Source of the DNA: Microbulbifer sp. YPW1
GTDB lineage: Bacteria; Pseudomonadota; Gammaproteobacteria; Pseudomonadales; Cellvibrionaceae
Reading direction: 5' to 3'
Length of the DNA stretch: 64,000 nucleotides
Assembly (NCBI RefSeq): GCF_013367775.1
Contig: NZ_CP055157.1
Span: forward strand, 2,621,001-2,685,000
Position numbers and translations under genes: made by a program. Below are positions 7,317-16,437 of this stretch, one piece after another (position 1 is the stretch's first letter; the number at the start of each line of letters is the position of its first letter). Below the pieces are notes generated by a model. The model was not told where the DNA came from, ran no database searches, and saw only the letters and a program-made list of their open reading frames with translations.

Positions 7317-10300
7317 TTAGTGATTACTGACAGTAAACCCCGAATCTTCGATTTGTGCCAGTAGCGCTTGCAGCGGATGGCGCAATTCTGTTTGTGCAAA
7401 TCGTTTGCTCTGACACCGGCAGGAGTAACCAGTGGCGAGAATGGCACGGGTATCGCCGTTCAGCTTGGGCGCCCAGGATTGCTGGAAGATGACCCGCGAG
7501 GTCTCCTTGTTGGCCATTTCGTGGCCGTAGGTTCCGGCCATGCCGCAACAGCCTGCAGCCTGGGTTTCCAGCTCCATTCCCAGCGCCGCGAACACCTGCT
7601 GCCACTGGCGCGTGGAGCCGGCGGCGTTGGATTGCTCGGTGCAGTGGGGGAGCAGGGTAAAGCGCGCGTCCTTGAGACGGTTGCGATTTCCCGCCAGGTG
7701 ATCCGTGTGCTGCGCCAACCACTCCTGTAGCAACAGTACCTGGGGGGCTTTATCTCCCAGTAGTTTCTGGTATTCGGAGCGGTAGGTCATGGTCATGGAG
7801 GGGTCGATGCCCACCAGCGGCACACCGCTCTCGGCCAGGCTGTTCAGCATGGCACTGTTGCTGGCGGCGGCCTGTGCAAACTGGCGCAGGAAACCGTGTA
7901 CATGCAGGGGCTTGCCGTTGGCGCGATAGGGGGCAACCAGCGGATTGAAATCCAGCAGTTTGAGCAGGCGCAGGGTGTCTGCCACCACATCGGCATCGAA
8001 GTAGCTGGTGAAAGCATCCTGCACGATCACTACTGATTTGGCGCGCTGGGCAGGGCCCATTGCGCGCAGGCTTTCGCGGCTGGCGTAGGGCACGCCCAGT
8101 TCGCGCATGACTTTGTCGAGACGTGTTGCCGACAGCGAGGGGGAATCCGTCAGTCCCAGTCCGCGCTCCATCAGCCAGCGTACCGGCTTCAGCCTGAGCG
8201 GCCAGTTATACAGCTGCGGCACCTGTGCCAGATGTGGCATGACAAATTCCAGTCCACCGACAAAGTAGTCCTTCAGCGGGCGCAGATAGCGGCTGTAATA
8301 GAGTTCGAGAAACTTGGCGCGGAAGGTGGGTACATCCACCTTGATCGGACACTGGCCAGCGCAGGACTTGCACGCCAGGCAGGCCTGCATCGACTCGTTT
8401 ACCTCGTGGCTGAAGTCGTATTCGCCGCGCGCCCTGGCGAGGGAGTTCTTGATGCGACCGGGCAGGCCGATCAGGAAGGATTGCTCGCGGCTTTTGCGCG
8501 CCACGGCTTCCGGGTCCACGGAGCGGTCCGCCAACAGGCGCAGCCATTCGCGGATCAGCGAGGCGCGGCCCTTGGGTGAGTGGATACGGTTGCGGGTACC
8601 TTTATAGGACGGACACATGGCGTCGTCCGGGTTCCAGTTAAAGCAGGCGCCGTTACCGTTGCAGTAAACCCCCTCGGAATAGCCCTCCCACACCTGTGCC
8701 GGGATCGTCCGGTCGCGCTCGCCGCGAGTGGGTACCTCGTCAATTTTTAGCAGGCTTGAGGCGACGCTGGGGGTGGCGATTTTACCCGGGTTGAGCTGGT
8801 TGCGAGGATCGAAGGCGGCCTTGATCTTCTGCAGCTCCGGATACAGCTCACCGAAGAATGCCGGCGCAAATTCCGAACGCACTCCCTTGCCGTGTTCACC
8901 CCACAGCAGGCCATTGTATTTCTGCGCCAGCTCTACCACCTGTTCGGTGATGAGGCGGACCTGTTTGGCCTGCTCCGGGTCTTTCATATCGATGGCCGGG
9001 CGCACGTGCAGTACGCCGGCATCGACGTGGCCAAACATGCCGTAGGCAAAGCCCGCCTGATCCAGTGCTGCGCGGAACTCGGCGATAAAGTCGGCGAGAT
9101 TCTCCGGCGGTACCGCGCAGTCCTCGACAAACGGGATGGGGCGCTGCTCACCCTTGGCGTTACCCAGCAGGCCCACCGCACGCTTGCGCATGGCCCAGAT
9201 TTTGTTCACCTGAGTGTGACCGCGGGCGATGGTATAGGCAAAACTCTTGCCCGGCTGGCCGATCGCGCTGTCCACATGGGCGGTAAACTTCGCCAGCGCT
9301 TCATTCAGTGCCTCTTCAGATTCCGCGGTGTATTCCACCAGGTTGATGCCGTTCACCGGGCGTTCGTCCTGGGGGAAGAATTCGCTCACGCTGTCCCACA
9401 CCATATCCCCCATGGCCAGCTGCAGTACTTTGCTGTCCACGGTCTCGATAGAGGTAGGGCCGGCCTTCATCAGGTCGGTCGCGTCTTTCAGCGCATCCTG
9501 GAAGTGGTCGTAATTCAGGTTGACCAGCGCCGCGCACTTGGGAATCTTGAGCACGTTGAGCTTGGCCTCGGCGATAAAGCCCAGGGTGCCCTCGGATCCG
9601 CACAGGATATTGTTGAGGTTGAAGCGGCCGTCTTTGCCGTTATCCCGGTCCCGGATGTGTGCCAGATCGTAGCCGGTCAGGCAGCGGTTCAACTTGGGGA
9701 ACTTGGCGTCGATCAGCGCGCGTTTGTCCTGCTCGATCGCATCCACCAGCTGGTGGATTCTACCGGAGCGGCTGTCGTTGCTGGCAATCTCTGCCAGTCG
9801 CTCGTCTTCCAGCGCGTGGGAGTGCCAGAGTTCACCGCCCATCAGCACGGTTTTCAGCTCCAGCACGTGGTCGCGGGTCTTGCCGTACAGGCAGGAACCC
9901 TGCCCGGAGGCATCGGTATTGATCATGCCGCCGATGGTGGCGCGGTTACTGGTGGAAAGCTCCGGGGCAAAAAACAGCCCATGGGCCTTGAGTGCGGCGT
10001 TCAACTGGTCCTTCACAACCCCGGTCTGAACCCGTACCCATCCTTCCTCCGCATTAATCTCGAGGATGCGGTTCATATGCCGGGAAATATCCACCACGAT
10101 ACCGTCGGTCAGTGACTGGCCATTGGTTCCGGTGCCGCCACCGCGAGGGGAGAGCACGACTTTGTGGAATTCCTCGCGGTCCGCCAGCGTCATCAGTAAC
10201 TGCAGGTCGTGGGTATCCCGCGGGTAAACCACCGCCTGGGGCAGTACCTGATAGATGGAGTTGTCGGTGGACAGCACGGTGCGGCTGGCATAGCTCGGGC

Positions 10301-10394
10301 TGCTGTCGCCGTGGAAGCCGCCCTGCTTGAGAGCGTTGAGGAACTGCAGGTAGAGCGCCTGTACTTCATTGATTTCGCGCAGTGCTGGAATCAT
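7317..10394 (-). CDS. ydiJ: YdiJ-type FAD/4Fe-4S D-2-hydroxyglutarate dehydrogenase
   Basis: A 1025-residue cytoplasmic flavoprotein, near the 1018 residues of E. coli YdiJ, which oxidises D-2-hydroxyglutarate to 2-oxoglutarate. Order: an FAD-binding PCMH domain (about 40-270, with SPRGGGTGTNGQS), an FAD-oxidase C-terminal domain (about 300-540), a ferredoxin-like segment with CLACKSCAGQCP near 667-677, and a CCG domain with CCGMAGTYG near 950 that usually binds further cluster or electron-transfer sites. The N-terminus MIPALREINEVQ and STDNSIYQVLPQAVVYPR closely follow the E. coli start, which supports ATG 10394 although no strong ribosome site is visible. D-2-hydroxyglutarate arises as a by-product of SerA, so the enzyme ties to serine synthesis. 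Confidence 0.93.
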   Translation of the reverse strand: MIPALREINEVQALYLQFLNALKQGGFHGDSSPSYASRTVLSTDNSIYQVLPQAVVYPRDTHDLQLLMTLADREEFHKVVLSPRGGGTGTNGQSLTDGIVVDISRHMNRILEINAEEGWVRVQTGVVKDQLNAALKAHGLFFAPELSTSNRATIGGMINTDASGQGSCLYGKTRDHVLELKTVLMGGELWHSHALEDERLAEIASNDSRSGRIHQLVDAIEQDKRALIDAKFPKLNRCLTGYDLAHIRDRDNGKDGRFNLNNILCGSEGTLGFIAEAKLNVLKIPKCAALVNLNYDHFQDALKDATDLMKAGPTSIETVDSKVLQLAMGDMVWDSVSEFFPQDERPVNGINLVEYTAESEEALNEALAKFTAHVDSAIGQPGKSFAYTIARGHTQVNKIWAMRKRAVGLLGNAKGEQRPIPFVEDCAVPPENLADFIAEFRAALDQAGFAYGMFGHVDAGVLHVRPAIDMKDPEQAKQVRLITEQVVELAQKYNGLLWGEHGKGVRSEFAPAFFGELYPELQKIKAAFDPRNQLNPGKIATPSVASSLLKIDEVPTRGERDRTIPAQVWEGYSEGVYCNGNGACFNWNPDDAMCPSYKGTRNRIHSPKGRASLIREWLRLLADRSVDPEAVARKSREQSFLIGLPGRIKNSLARARGEYDFSHEVNESMQACLACKSCAGQCPIKVDVPTFRAKFLELYYSRYLRPLKDYFVGGLEFVMPHLAQVPQLYNWPLRLKPVRWLMERGLGLTDSPSLSATRLDKVMRELGVPYASRESLRAMGPAQRAKSVVIVQDAFTSYFDADVVADTLRLLKLLDFNPLVAPYRANGKPLHVHGFLRQFAQAAASNSAMLNSLAESGVPLVGIDPSMTMTYRSEYQKLLGDKAPQVLLLQEWLAQHTDHLAGNRNRLKDARFTLLPHCTEQSNAAGSTRQWQQVFAALGMELETQAAGCCGMAGTYGHEMANKETSRVIFQQSWAPKLNGDTRAILATGYSCRCQSKRFAQTELRHPLQALLAQIEDSGFTVSNH

Positions 10395-10873
10395 TCCGGG
10401 CCCCGGGTCTGGTTAATCGGTACATGTTATACAAGGGAATGGCATTTTAGCGACGGTGGCGGCCCGCGCAACAATTACCGGGAATTCCCCGGCCTGGATG
10501 GCCTACCTTTCGGGAAATACGCAGGATATGCGTGGAAATTGCGCTCCAGCCGAACACTGGGGAGAATAATGAGTCAGTTTCACTGGCTATCTGCCTGTGG
10601 GGTGCAATTATGCCCCGCAGGCTGATCCGAACCCCGCTACCCGGTTAATACCCTGTCATCTGTTTAGTGTTTGGTGTCGTAGATATAGGAAGGTTAAGTG
10701 CCCGCGAAACCTTTAACGCGGATCATCGCGAGGCACGCTTTAGAGGTATGCCACCGAAGGCAATTGAACTTACGGATTTGTGCCGCTACTTTTTAAGAAA
10801 ATGAAGCACCTTCGCGCGTTTTTGACCGTCTTTGTTCCGCCGGCCAGATCCAGACCTGAAGGGCTTCAATTGC
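10395..10873. other. 479-bp gap between divergent ydiJ and DUF523-DUF1722 genes
   Basis: The gap must carry two divergent promoters, but no clear -35/-10 pair is seen. The frame 10649-10804 is open for 51 codons and ends in GMPPKAIELTDLCRYF-type sequence. A GTG at 10667 could start it but lacks a ribosome site. It may be a degenerate gene remnant; it is not called as a gene here. Confidence 0.4.
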
Positions 10874-11905
10874 ATGAGGCTAATGCCAGCAAATATGAAC
10901 TTTACCCGGAAAATTCCAATCGGGATCAGCCAGTGCGCCATGGGTGACCCGGTGCGCTACAACGGCGGGCACAAGCACAGTAAGGTATGTACCCAGCTGC
11001 TGAGCCAGTGTTTTGAATATGTCCCTCTGTGTCCGGAAGTCGCGATCGGTATGGGCGTGCCGCGCAAACCGATCCATTTGCTGGTGGACAAGGCCGGCGC
11101 CCCGTTAGATGCGGTGCGGGTAGTCGGGGTGGACAATGCCGAAGTGGATGTGACCGCGCCGCTGCGCGAATACGCCGACTCGGTGGTTCCCGAATTGGCG
11201 GGGGTGCGCGGCTATATCTTTATGCAGAACTCCCCGAGCTGTGGCTTGCGCGGCGTGCGCCGCTATCTGGCCAATGGTCACGGCATCGACAGTGAGGGCA
11301 TCGGTGTGTTTGCACGACGCCTGCAGCAGCAGTTTCCCCATCTGCCCATGGAGGAAGTGGGTCGGTTGAACAACAGTGAGCTGCGGGAGAACTTCCTGAC
11401 CCGTGTGTTTGCCTACGATGCGTGGTTCCGCTTTGTCGAGGCGGAGGCCGAAGCCGAGTCGCCGGAGCCCGGGGAGAAGTCGCAATCGCGCATCTCGCGG
11501 GTCATCGAGTTTTATACCGCGTACAAATATCTGCTGTTGGCACATCATCAGGAAAAGACCCGCGCCCTGGGTCGCTTTCTGGCAGACTCCAAAGCCCTGC
11601 CCATTGACGAGCTGGCCTTTCAGGTGCGCGGGCGCATTATGGAAATCCTGTCGTTGCCCGCCTCCCGCAAAGACAGAACCAATGCGCTGATGCACAGTGC
11701 CGGTCACCTGAGCGAGTACCTCGATAAACGCGAGAAGGCAGAGCTCAAGGATCTGATAGAAGAATACCGGCTAGGGCATAAGCCTCTTTCCGCGGTGCTC
11801 ACCCTGCTTCGCCACTATTTACCACGCAGTCCCCACAGCTTTATCCACAACCAGGTCTTGCTGGCGGCAGAGCCGGCGGAATTGGGATTGTGTGATTTCC
11901 ATTGA
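10874..11905 (+). CDS. DUF523-DUF1722 fusion protein (TudS/YbgA-like)
   Basis: A 343-residue two-domain protein. Residues about 12-165 are DUF523, the fold of 2-thiouracil desulfidase TudS, which uses a [4Fe-4S] cluster held by three cysteines. Candidate ligands here are C21 (GISQC), C53 (PLCPEVAIGMGVPR) and the NSPSCG cysteine; C39 and C46 lie nearby. Residues about 210-335 are DUF1722 (YbgA), with YKYLLLAHH and a C-terminal SPHSFIHNQ tail. The activity of the fusion is not established. It lies 11 bp before phrB, echoing the E. coli ybgA-phrB pair, so a role in handling damaged or modified pyrimidines is plausible. The start is uncertain: ATG 10874 has GAAGGG 10 nt upstream; ATG 10895 is also possible. 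Confidence 0.82.
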   Translation: MRLMPANMNFTRKIPIGISQCAMGDPVRYNGGHKHSKVCTQLLSQCFEYVPLCPEVAIGMGVPRKPIHLLVDKAGAPLDAVRVVGVDNAEVDVTAPLREYADSVVPELAGVRGYIFMQNSPSCGLRGVRRYLANGHGIDSEGIGVFARRLQQQFPHLPMEEVGRLNNSELRENFLTRVFAYDAWFRFVEAEAEAESPEPGEKSQSRISRVIEFYTAYKYLLLAHHQEKTRALGRFLADSKALPIDELAFQVRGRIMEILSLPASRKDRTNALMHSAGHLSEYLDKREKAELKDLIEEYRLGHKPLSAVLTLLRHYLPRSPHSFIHNQVLLAAEPAELGLCDFH

Positions 11906-11916
11906 ATAAATGATGT

Positions 11917-13416
11917 ATGCCTGAAAAAGCCTATCAAAGAGGGCTGGTGTGGTTGCGCAATGACTTGCGACTGGCCGATAACACTGCCCTGTATCGCGCC
12001 GCCAGAGGCTGTCAGGCGCTGGCGGCCATTTACATTGCGACACCGCAGACCTGGAGCAGTCATGGTGATGGCGACAATGTCGTAGCCATGCGTCTGCGCA
12101 GTCTGGCAGTACTGCAGCGCGCGCTGGCAGAAAAGCAGATTCCACTGTATTTCCTCGAACTGAACACGTTTGCGGAGGTGCCACAAGCGCTGGTGCAAAT
12201 TGCTGACAAGCTGAAAGTGGATGCGCTGTTCGCCAATGCGGAGTACCCGCTCAACGAACTGCGCAGGGACACTGCGGTGAGGGCAGCGTTAAAAGAGGTG
12301 GGGGTGCCGGTCGAGTACTGTACCGATCGCACACTGATCCCCCCGGGCAGCCTGACAACCAACAGCGGTGATGGCTTCAAGGTATTCACGCCATTCAAGC
12401 GCGCATTTATCTCCCGCCATGGAAATAGTGGCGAAGGATTTGCCCCCCTGCCTGCCCCGCGCGCGCTGGGTGCGGAACACGAGTCCGAGTGGCCCGAGTG
12501 GATCGCGCTGACGGGAGAGAACAACCTGGTGCGGACTATTCCCGAAACTGTGGGCAAATACGGCGTGGCTGCAGGGGGCAGCGACAAGGTACTGGAATGG
12601 GATGTGGGCGAAAAAGCCGCACTCAAGCGCCTGAAGGCATTCGCCAATATCGTGGCCGATTACGAAGAATGGCGGGATTTTCCCGCAAGAGAAAATACCT
12701 CGCGACTATCGCCCTACCTGAATTGCGGTGCCATTTCTGTTCGCCAGTGCGCGAAGATGGCACTGGATGCCAATGCAGGGCAGTGGATGGGTGGTAAAGG
12801 CAGCCTGAGCGAAGGCGCCAGTAGCTGGCTGAATGAACTGCTGTGGCGGGAGTTTTATCAGCACCTGGTGGTGAACTTCCCACGGGTGTGCCGCAATTTG
12901 CCATTCAAGCCGGAAACCGAGGGCGTGCCGTGGTCCCAGCGGAGCGAAGACTTCGCGCGCTGGTGTGAGGGACAGACTGGAGTGCCGATCGTCGATGCCG
13001 CCATGCGCCAGCTTAATGAAACCGGCTGGATGCACAATCGCCTGCGCATGGTTGTGGCATCATTCCTTACCAAGAATTTGCTCACCGACTGGCGCAAAGG
13101 GGAAGGTTACTTTATGCAGCAGCTGGTGGATGCGGATTTTGCCGCTAATAATGGCGGCTGGCAGTGGGCGGCATCCACCGGTACCGATTCGGCGCCTTAC
13201 TTCCGAGTGTTCAATCCCTACAGCCAGTCCAGGCGATTTGATCCGGATGGGACCTTTATTCGCCGCTTTGTGCCAGAGCTGGCATCGCTTTCCGACAAGG
13301 ATATTCACTGTCCGAAGCAGGATTTGTTCGGGCAGGATGGCTATCCCCAGCCTATCTGCGATGTGACGGAATCGCGCAAAAAAGCGATAGAGGCGTTCGC
13401 AAACTTGAAGTCTTAG
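11917..13416 (+). CDS. phrB: Deoxyribodipyrimidine photo-lyase (CPD photolyase)
   Basis: A 499-residue flavoenzyme that splits UV-induced cyclobutane pyrimidine dimers using blue light. An N-terminal Rossmann antenna domain (about 8-140, LVWLRNDLRLADNTAL) precedes a helical FAD domain with GAISVRQ, LLWREFYQH, DAAMRQLNETGWMHNR, and DFAANNGGWQWAASTGTD, all hallmarks of class I CPD photolyases. The W residues expected for electron transfer occur in these blocks. The start MPEKAYQRGL at 11917 aligns with the family but lacks a strong Shine-Dalgarno, and translation may be coupled to the upstream gene that ends 11 bp earlier. Length is slightly above the 472 residues of E. coli. Confidence 0.95.
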   Translation: MPEKAYQRGLVWLRNDLRLADNTALYRAARGCQALAAIYIATPQTWSSHGDGDNVVAMRLRSLAVLQRALAEKQIPLYFLELNTFAEVPQALVQIADKLKVDALFANAEYPLNELRRDTAVRAALKEVGVPVEYCTDRTLIPPGSLTTNSGDGFKVFTPFKRAFISRHGNSGEGFAPLPAPRALGAEHESEWPEWIALTGENNLVRTIPETVGKYGVAAGGSDKVLEWDVGEKAALKRLKAFANIVADYEEWRDFPARENTSRLSPYLNCGAISVRQCAKMALDANAGQWMGGKGSLSEGASSWLNELLWREFYQHLVVNFPRVCRNLPFKPETEGVPWSQRSEDFARWCEGQTGVPIVDAAMRQLNETGWMHNRLRMVVASFLTKNLLTDWRKGEGYFMQQLVDADFAANNGGWQWAASTGTDSAPYFRVFNPYSQSRRFDPDGTFIRRFVPELASLSDKDIHCPKQDLFGQDGYPQPICDVTESRKKAIEAFANLKS

Positions 13417-13500
13417 GAAACCTCTGATTTATTCAATATCCCGGGATTGTCCGGTGTGACGCGCTCGCGGTACAGATGCCTTCTGATAAATGAGTCGCCA

Positions 13501-14016
13501 ATGAATTATAAAAAGCTGGCCAACTTCATCCTGTTTATCGCCGGTTGGTGGATGGCTCTGTTGTATGGCAATGCGATGGCACTGATTGCATTGTTTGTTG
13601 TGTTGATGCTGCACTTTATCCTCTGGCGGGATGTGCGGGATATCTTCGTGATTCTCGGTTTTATTTTCTGTGGCTTTGCTGTGGAGTGGGCCTTTATGGC
13701 CAGTGGTGTGCAGGACTATCGCTCCAACCTGCCGCCCGCCTGGGCCATCTGTATCTGGGCCATGCTGGCGACCACCATGCGCTACTCCCTGTCATGGCTG
13801 ATCAACAAGCCGCTGTGGGCCGCACTGGTAGGATTGCTGGTGGCGCCCGCGTTCTACATCAACAGCGTACAGTTCGGCCCCGCGGGCTGGGGGCGCCCCA
13901 TGTGGGAGTGCCTGCTGGCCATCGCCCTGGTATGGAGCCTGCTGGCCGCATTCCTCAGCGGTGTGTTGGTGCCGCTGGTTGAGCAGATGGAGCCCGCGGA
14001 CGGCGGTGTTTCCTGA
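13501..14016 (+). CDS. DUF2878 family inner-membrane protein
   Basis: A 171-residue integral membrane protein with about five hydrophobic segments (NFILFIAGWWMALLYG, MALIALFVVLMLHFIL, IFVILGFIFCGFAVEW, AICIWAMLATTMRYSL and a C-terminal one). Pattern and length match DUF2878, a family of unknown function that frequently lies beside photolyase-linked genes in vibrios. The ATG at 13501 begins MNYKKLANF; an upstream in-frame GTG gives an unlikely hydrophilic start. It follows phrB by 84 bp on the same strand and may belong to the same transcript. The extreme C-terminus is short, acidic and probably cytoplasmic. Confidence 0.75.
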   Translation: MNYKKLANFILFIAGWWMALLYGNAMALIALFVVLMLHFILWRDVRDIFVILGFIFCGFAVEWAFMASGVQDYRSNLPPAWAICIWAMLATTMRYSLSWLINKPLWAALVGLLVAPAFYINSVQFGPAGWGRPMWECLLAIALVWSLLAAFLSGVLVPLVEQMEPADGGVS

Positions 14017-14093
14017 GCCGCAGTATCCCCCCGCTGAAGCGTCACTGCTGACCTATACTTGCCACGAATTTCCGCCGTGGCAAGGAGGCCGCA

Positions 14094-16283
14094 GTGTTCT
14101 TTTTTGGAACTCCCAATAAACAAGTCTCATATCTTCCCGGCGCACTATCCCTCGCCATCTGTACGGCCCTGGGGGTATCCCCGGTTTACGCCGAGGAACC
14201 GCTCTACCGATCGTTGATCGTGTTCGGGGACAGCCTCTCCGATAATGGCAATGCGGGTATTTTTACCAGTGACGACCCGCTGGGTATCTACCCGCGCCAG
14301 CCGGCCCCGTCGTTTCTCGCAGATCGTCTCGGGCTTGCCAAGGAAAACTCCTGCTATGGTCTGGGTCCGCGTTTTGGCGGTGCAATTCCCTGTGCCCCGG
14401 CACCCGGTGGCCTGGATCAGCAGTTGCAGCAGATTAGTAATTCCGTCCTCACCAATGGTCCCAACTGGGGCGTGGGCGGCAACCGCACCGCCGATGTGTT
14501 ACTCGATGTGGTGGGCCCGCAGCGCTTCCGTCAGCTATTCCCGGATACCACTGTCGCCGACCACAATACACTGACCACCATATTGCCGGATTCGAGCCGT
14601 TGCGGAGAAGATGGCATTTGCGATCCGCTTGCCGGGGAGAGTCCCTACCTGAGTCCGGCAGAGGTACTGGCCGCTACCGCCGCGTTCAATGACCCAATGG
14701 CCCTGCAGGCCCTGGTGGACGACCCGAACAACAATATCACCCTGACCGGGGTGCCCTTTGCCACCGGCCAGGGGTATCTGCCCCAGAATACGCCGGTCAG
14801 CAGTGATCTCTATTTTCTCAATGCCGGGGGGAACAATATCCTCGACGGCGTGCGCAATGGCACCTTGAGCCTTATGTCGATGGAGCGGGCTGCGACCTTT
14901 CTGTCCACCGCCGGTAGTGAGCTCAAGGCGGCGGGGGCCAAATATGTTGTGATGACCAATGCCCCGGCCATTGGTAATACCCCTGCGGTGTACTCCCAAG
15001 GTGCGGCGGCGATCAATTACGCCAACAGTGGCACCGAAATGTTTAACGACAGGCTGCGTCGGCAGGTTAACGACGTGGGTAATATTCTGCTGCTGGACCT
15101 GGAGGGTGTGCTCGAACTGGTGCTGGATAACCCGGCGGCATTCGGCTTTGCGGATATCAACCAGAGCGATACCTGTTACGTCAATTGCGCCAACCCCCAT
15201 CCGGTCTACGGCGCCAACGGTACCGATCCCAACGCTGATATGCTGGTGTTTTACGACGCTATTCACCCGACGCTGGCGGGGCAGCGATTGCTCGGTGACT
15301 ACTACTACGAAACCCTTACTGCCGCGGTGGGGTTTGGATTACTGCCGGATCTCGGTTACCAGAACTCGCGTCAGCATCGGGTCAATATTGATCACCACCT
15401 GATCTCACAACGCTATCGGGATCCATTTACCACAGTATTTTTTGGCGCAAGCCTGGGCCATGCGGAGCTGGGTGCGGGACCGGCCCTCAACGACGATTAC
15501 CCGGCCTGGGATGGATTCTTTGGCATGAGCTTCGCCGGGTTCGAGAACCTCGAATGGGGCGTCGGGATGTCCTACGGTCGCAGCGTATACGAGCCCCGGA
15601 ACCTGCGGTTGAAATCGCGAAATTTTAACTACAGTGCGTTTGCGCGCTGGGACAATGATTTCTGGTTTGTCGACGGCGCCGTTGGCTTCTCGGATATCAA
15701 GTACCGCGATATCAATCGCACTATTTATCTGGGAGACACATTCCGTCACCGCTTTAACGCCAGTACCAAGGGTGACGGCTACAGTGCCTCCCTGCGCGCC
15801 GGCTATGATGCCAGCCGCAATCTCGACAGTCATATGGGGCCCTTTGTGTCTGCAGAGTGGAACCGTATAGACGTCAATGGATTCAATGAAAAGACATCCA
15901 TCAATCTCACTTACGCCGGTGCCTACGGTGAGCGCAGGGATCCCCTGGGGCTGTGGGTGCGCGGCCAGGACCGGGATTTTCGCCGCTGCAAAGCCGGCTT
16001 CTTCTACAACAGTCCCAAGTCCGCAGAGCACCAGTGGTTTGGTGAGTTCTGGCTGGAACATACCGCCGGTGACGATTATGCCGACCTGGGAATCGGGGTG
16101 AATTCCATCTTCAATAACTGGGCGCGCCTGCCTTCCTACCGCAGTAAAAACACGGGATTTTTCCAGAATGGTGTGGGCGCCATGGTGGGGGTGAGCGTCA
16201 ATGACAAGTTCCGCGTTGCCGCGGACCTGCTGGTGCGGCCGGAGGACACCGTGGGCGGATTGAGCATTAACTATCGATTCTGA
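14094..16283 (+). CDS. GDSL-family esterase autotransporter
   Basis: A 729-residue outer-membrane protein. It starts at GTG 14094, preceded by AAGGAGG with 5 nt spacing. Signal peptide at about 1-33 (ending PVYA). The passenger is a GDSL lipase/esterase: VFGDSLSDNGN with nucleophile S47, an N-G-G block II (GVGGNRTAD), GGNN block III, and DAIHP with D388 and H391 completing the triad. From about residue 445 to the end is an autotransporter beta-barrel, finishing in SINYRF with the terminal Phe typical of barrels recognised by BAM. It resembles Pseudomonas EstA, which hydrolyses esters at the cell surface. CDS ends 154 bp before the next gene and is probably monocistronic. Confidence 0.93.
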   Translation: MFFFGTPNKQVSYLPGALSLAICTALGVSPVYAEEPLYRSLIVFGDSLSDNGNAGIFTSDDPLGIYPRQPAPSFLADRLGLAKENSCYGLGPRFGGAIPCAPAPGGLDQQLQQISNSVLTNGPNWGVGGNRTADVLLDVVGPQRFRQLFPDTTVADHNTLTTILPDSSRCGEDGICDPLAGESPYLSPAEVLAATAAFNDPMALQALVDDPNNNITLTGVPFATGQGYLPQNTPVSSDLYFLNAGGNNILDGVRNGTLSLMSMERAATFLSTAGSELKAAGAKYVVMTNAPAIGNTPAVYSQGAAAINYANSGTEMFNDRLRRQVNDVGNILLLDLEGVLELVLDNPAAFGFADINQSDTCYVNCANPHPVYGANGTDPNADMLVFYDAIHPTLAGQRLLGDYYYETLTAAVGFGLLPDLGYQNSRQHRVNIDHHLISQRYRDPFTTVFFGASLGHAELGAGPALNDDYPAWDGFFGMSFAGFENLEWGVGMSYGRSVYEPRNLRLKSRNFNYSAFARWDNDFWFVDGAVGFSDIKYRDINRTIYLGDTFRHRFNASTKGDGYSASLRAGYDASRNLDSHMGPFVSAEWNRIDVNGFNEKTSINLTYAGAYGERRDPLGLWVRGQDRDFRRCKAGFFYNSPKSAEHQWFGEFWLEHTAGDDYADLGIGVNSIFNNWARLPSYRSKNTGFFQNGVGAMVGVSVNDKFRVAADLLVRPEDTVGGLSINYRF

Positions 16284-16437
16284 GGGCTGGCCGTGGTACC
16301 GCTGCCGAATTTTCTGCGGTAAACCCGGAAAAATAACCGGGCTGCTGCGAAAACCTGCGCCGTGAAGCGATATCGATTACCTCGCTGGTTGCTACCTTAG
16401 AGTGATCGATAACAACGCCAGAAGATGGAATAGCACG

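Noticed and set aside
8892..10115. 407-codon plus-strand open frame inside ydiJ
   Set aside because: Antisense to a well-conserved full-length dehydrogenase; no ribosome site or known domain.
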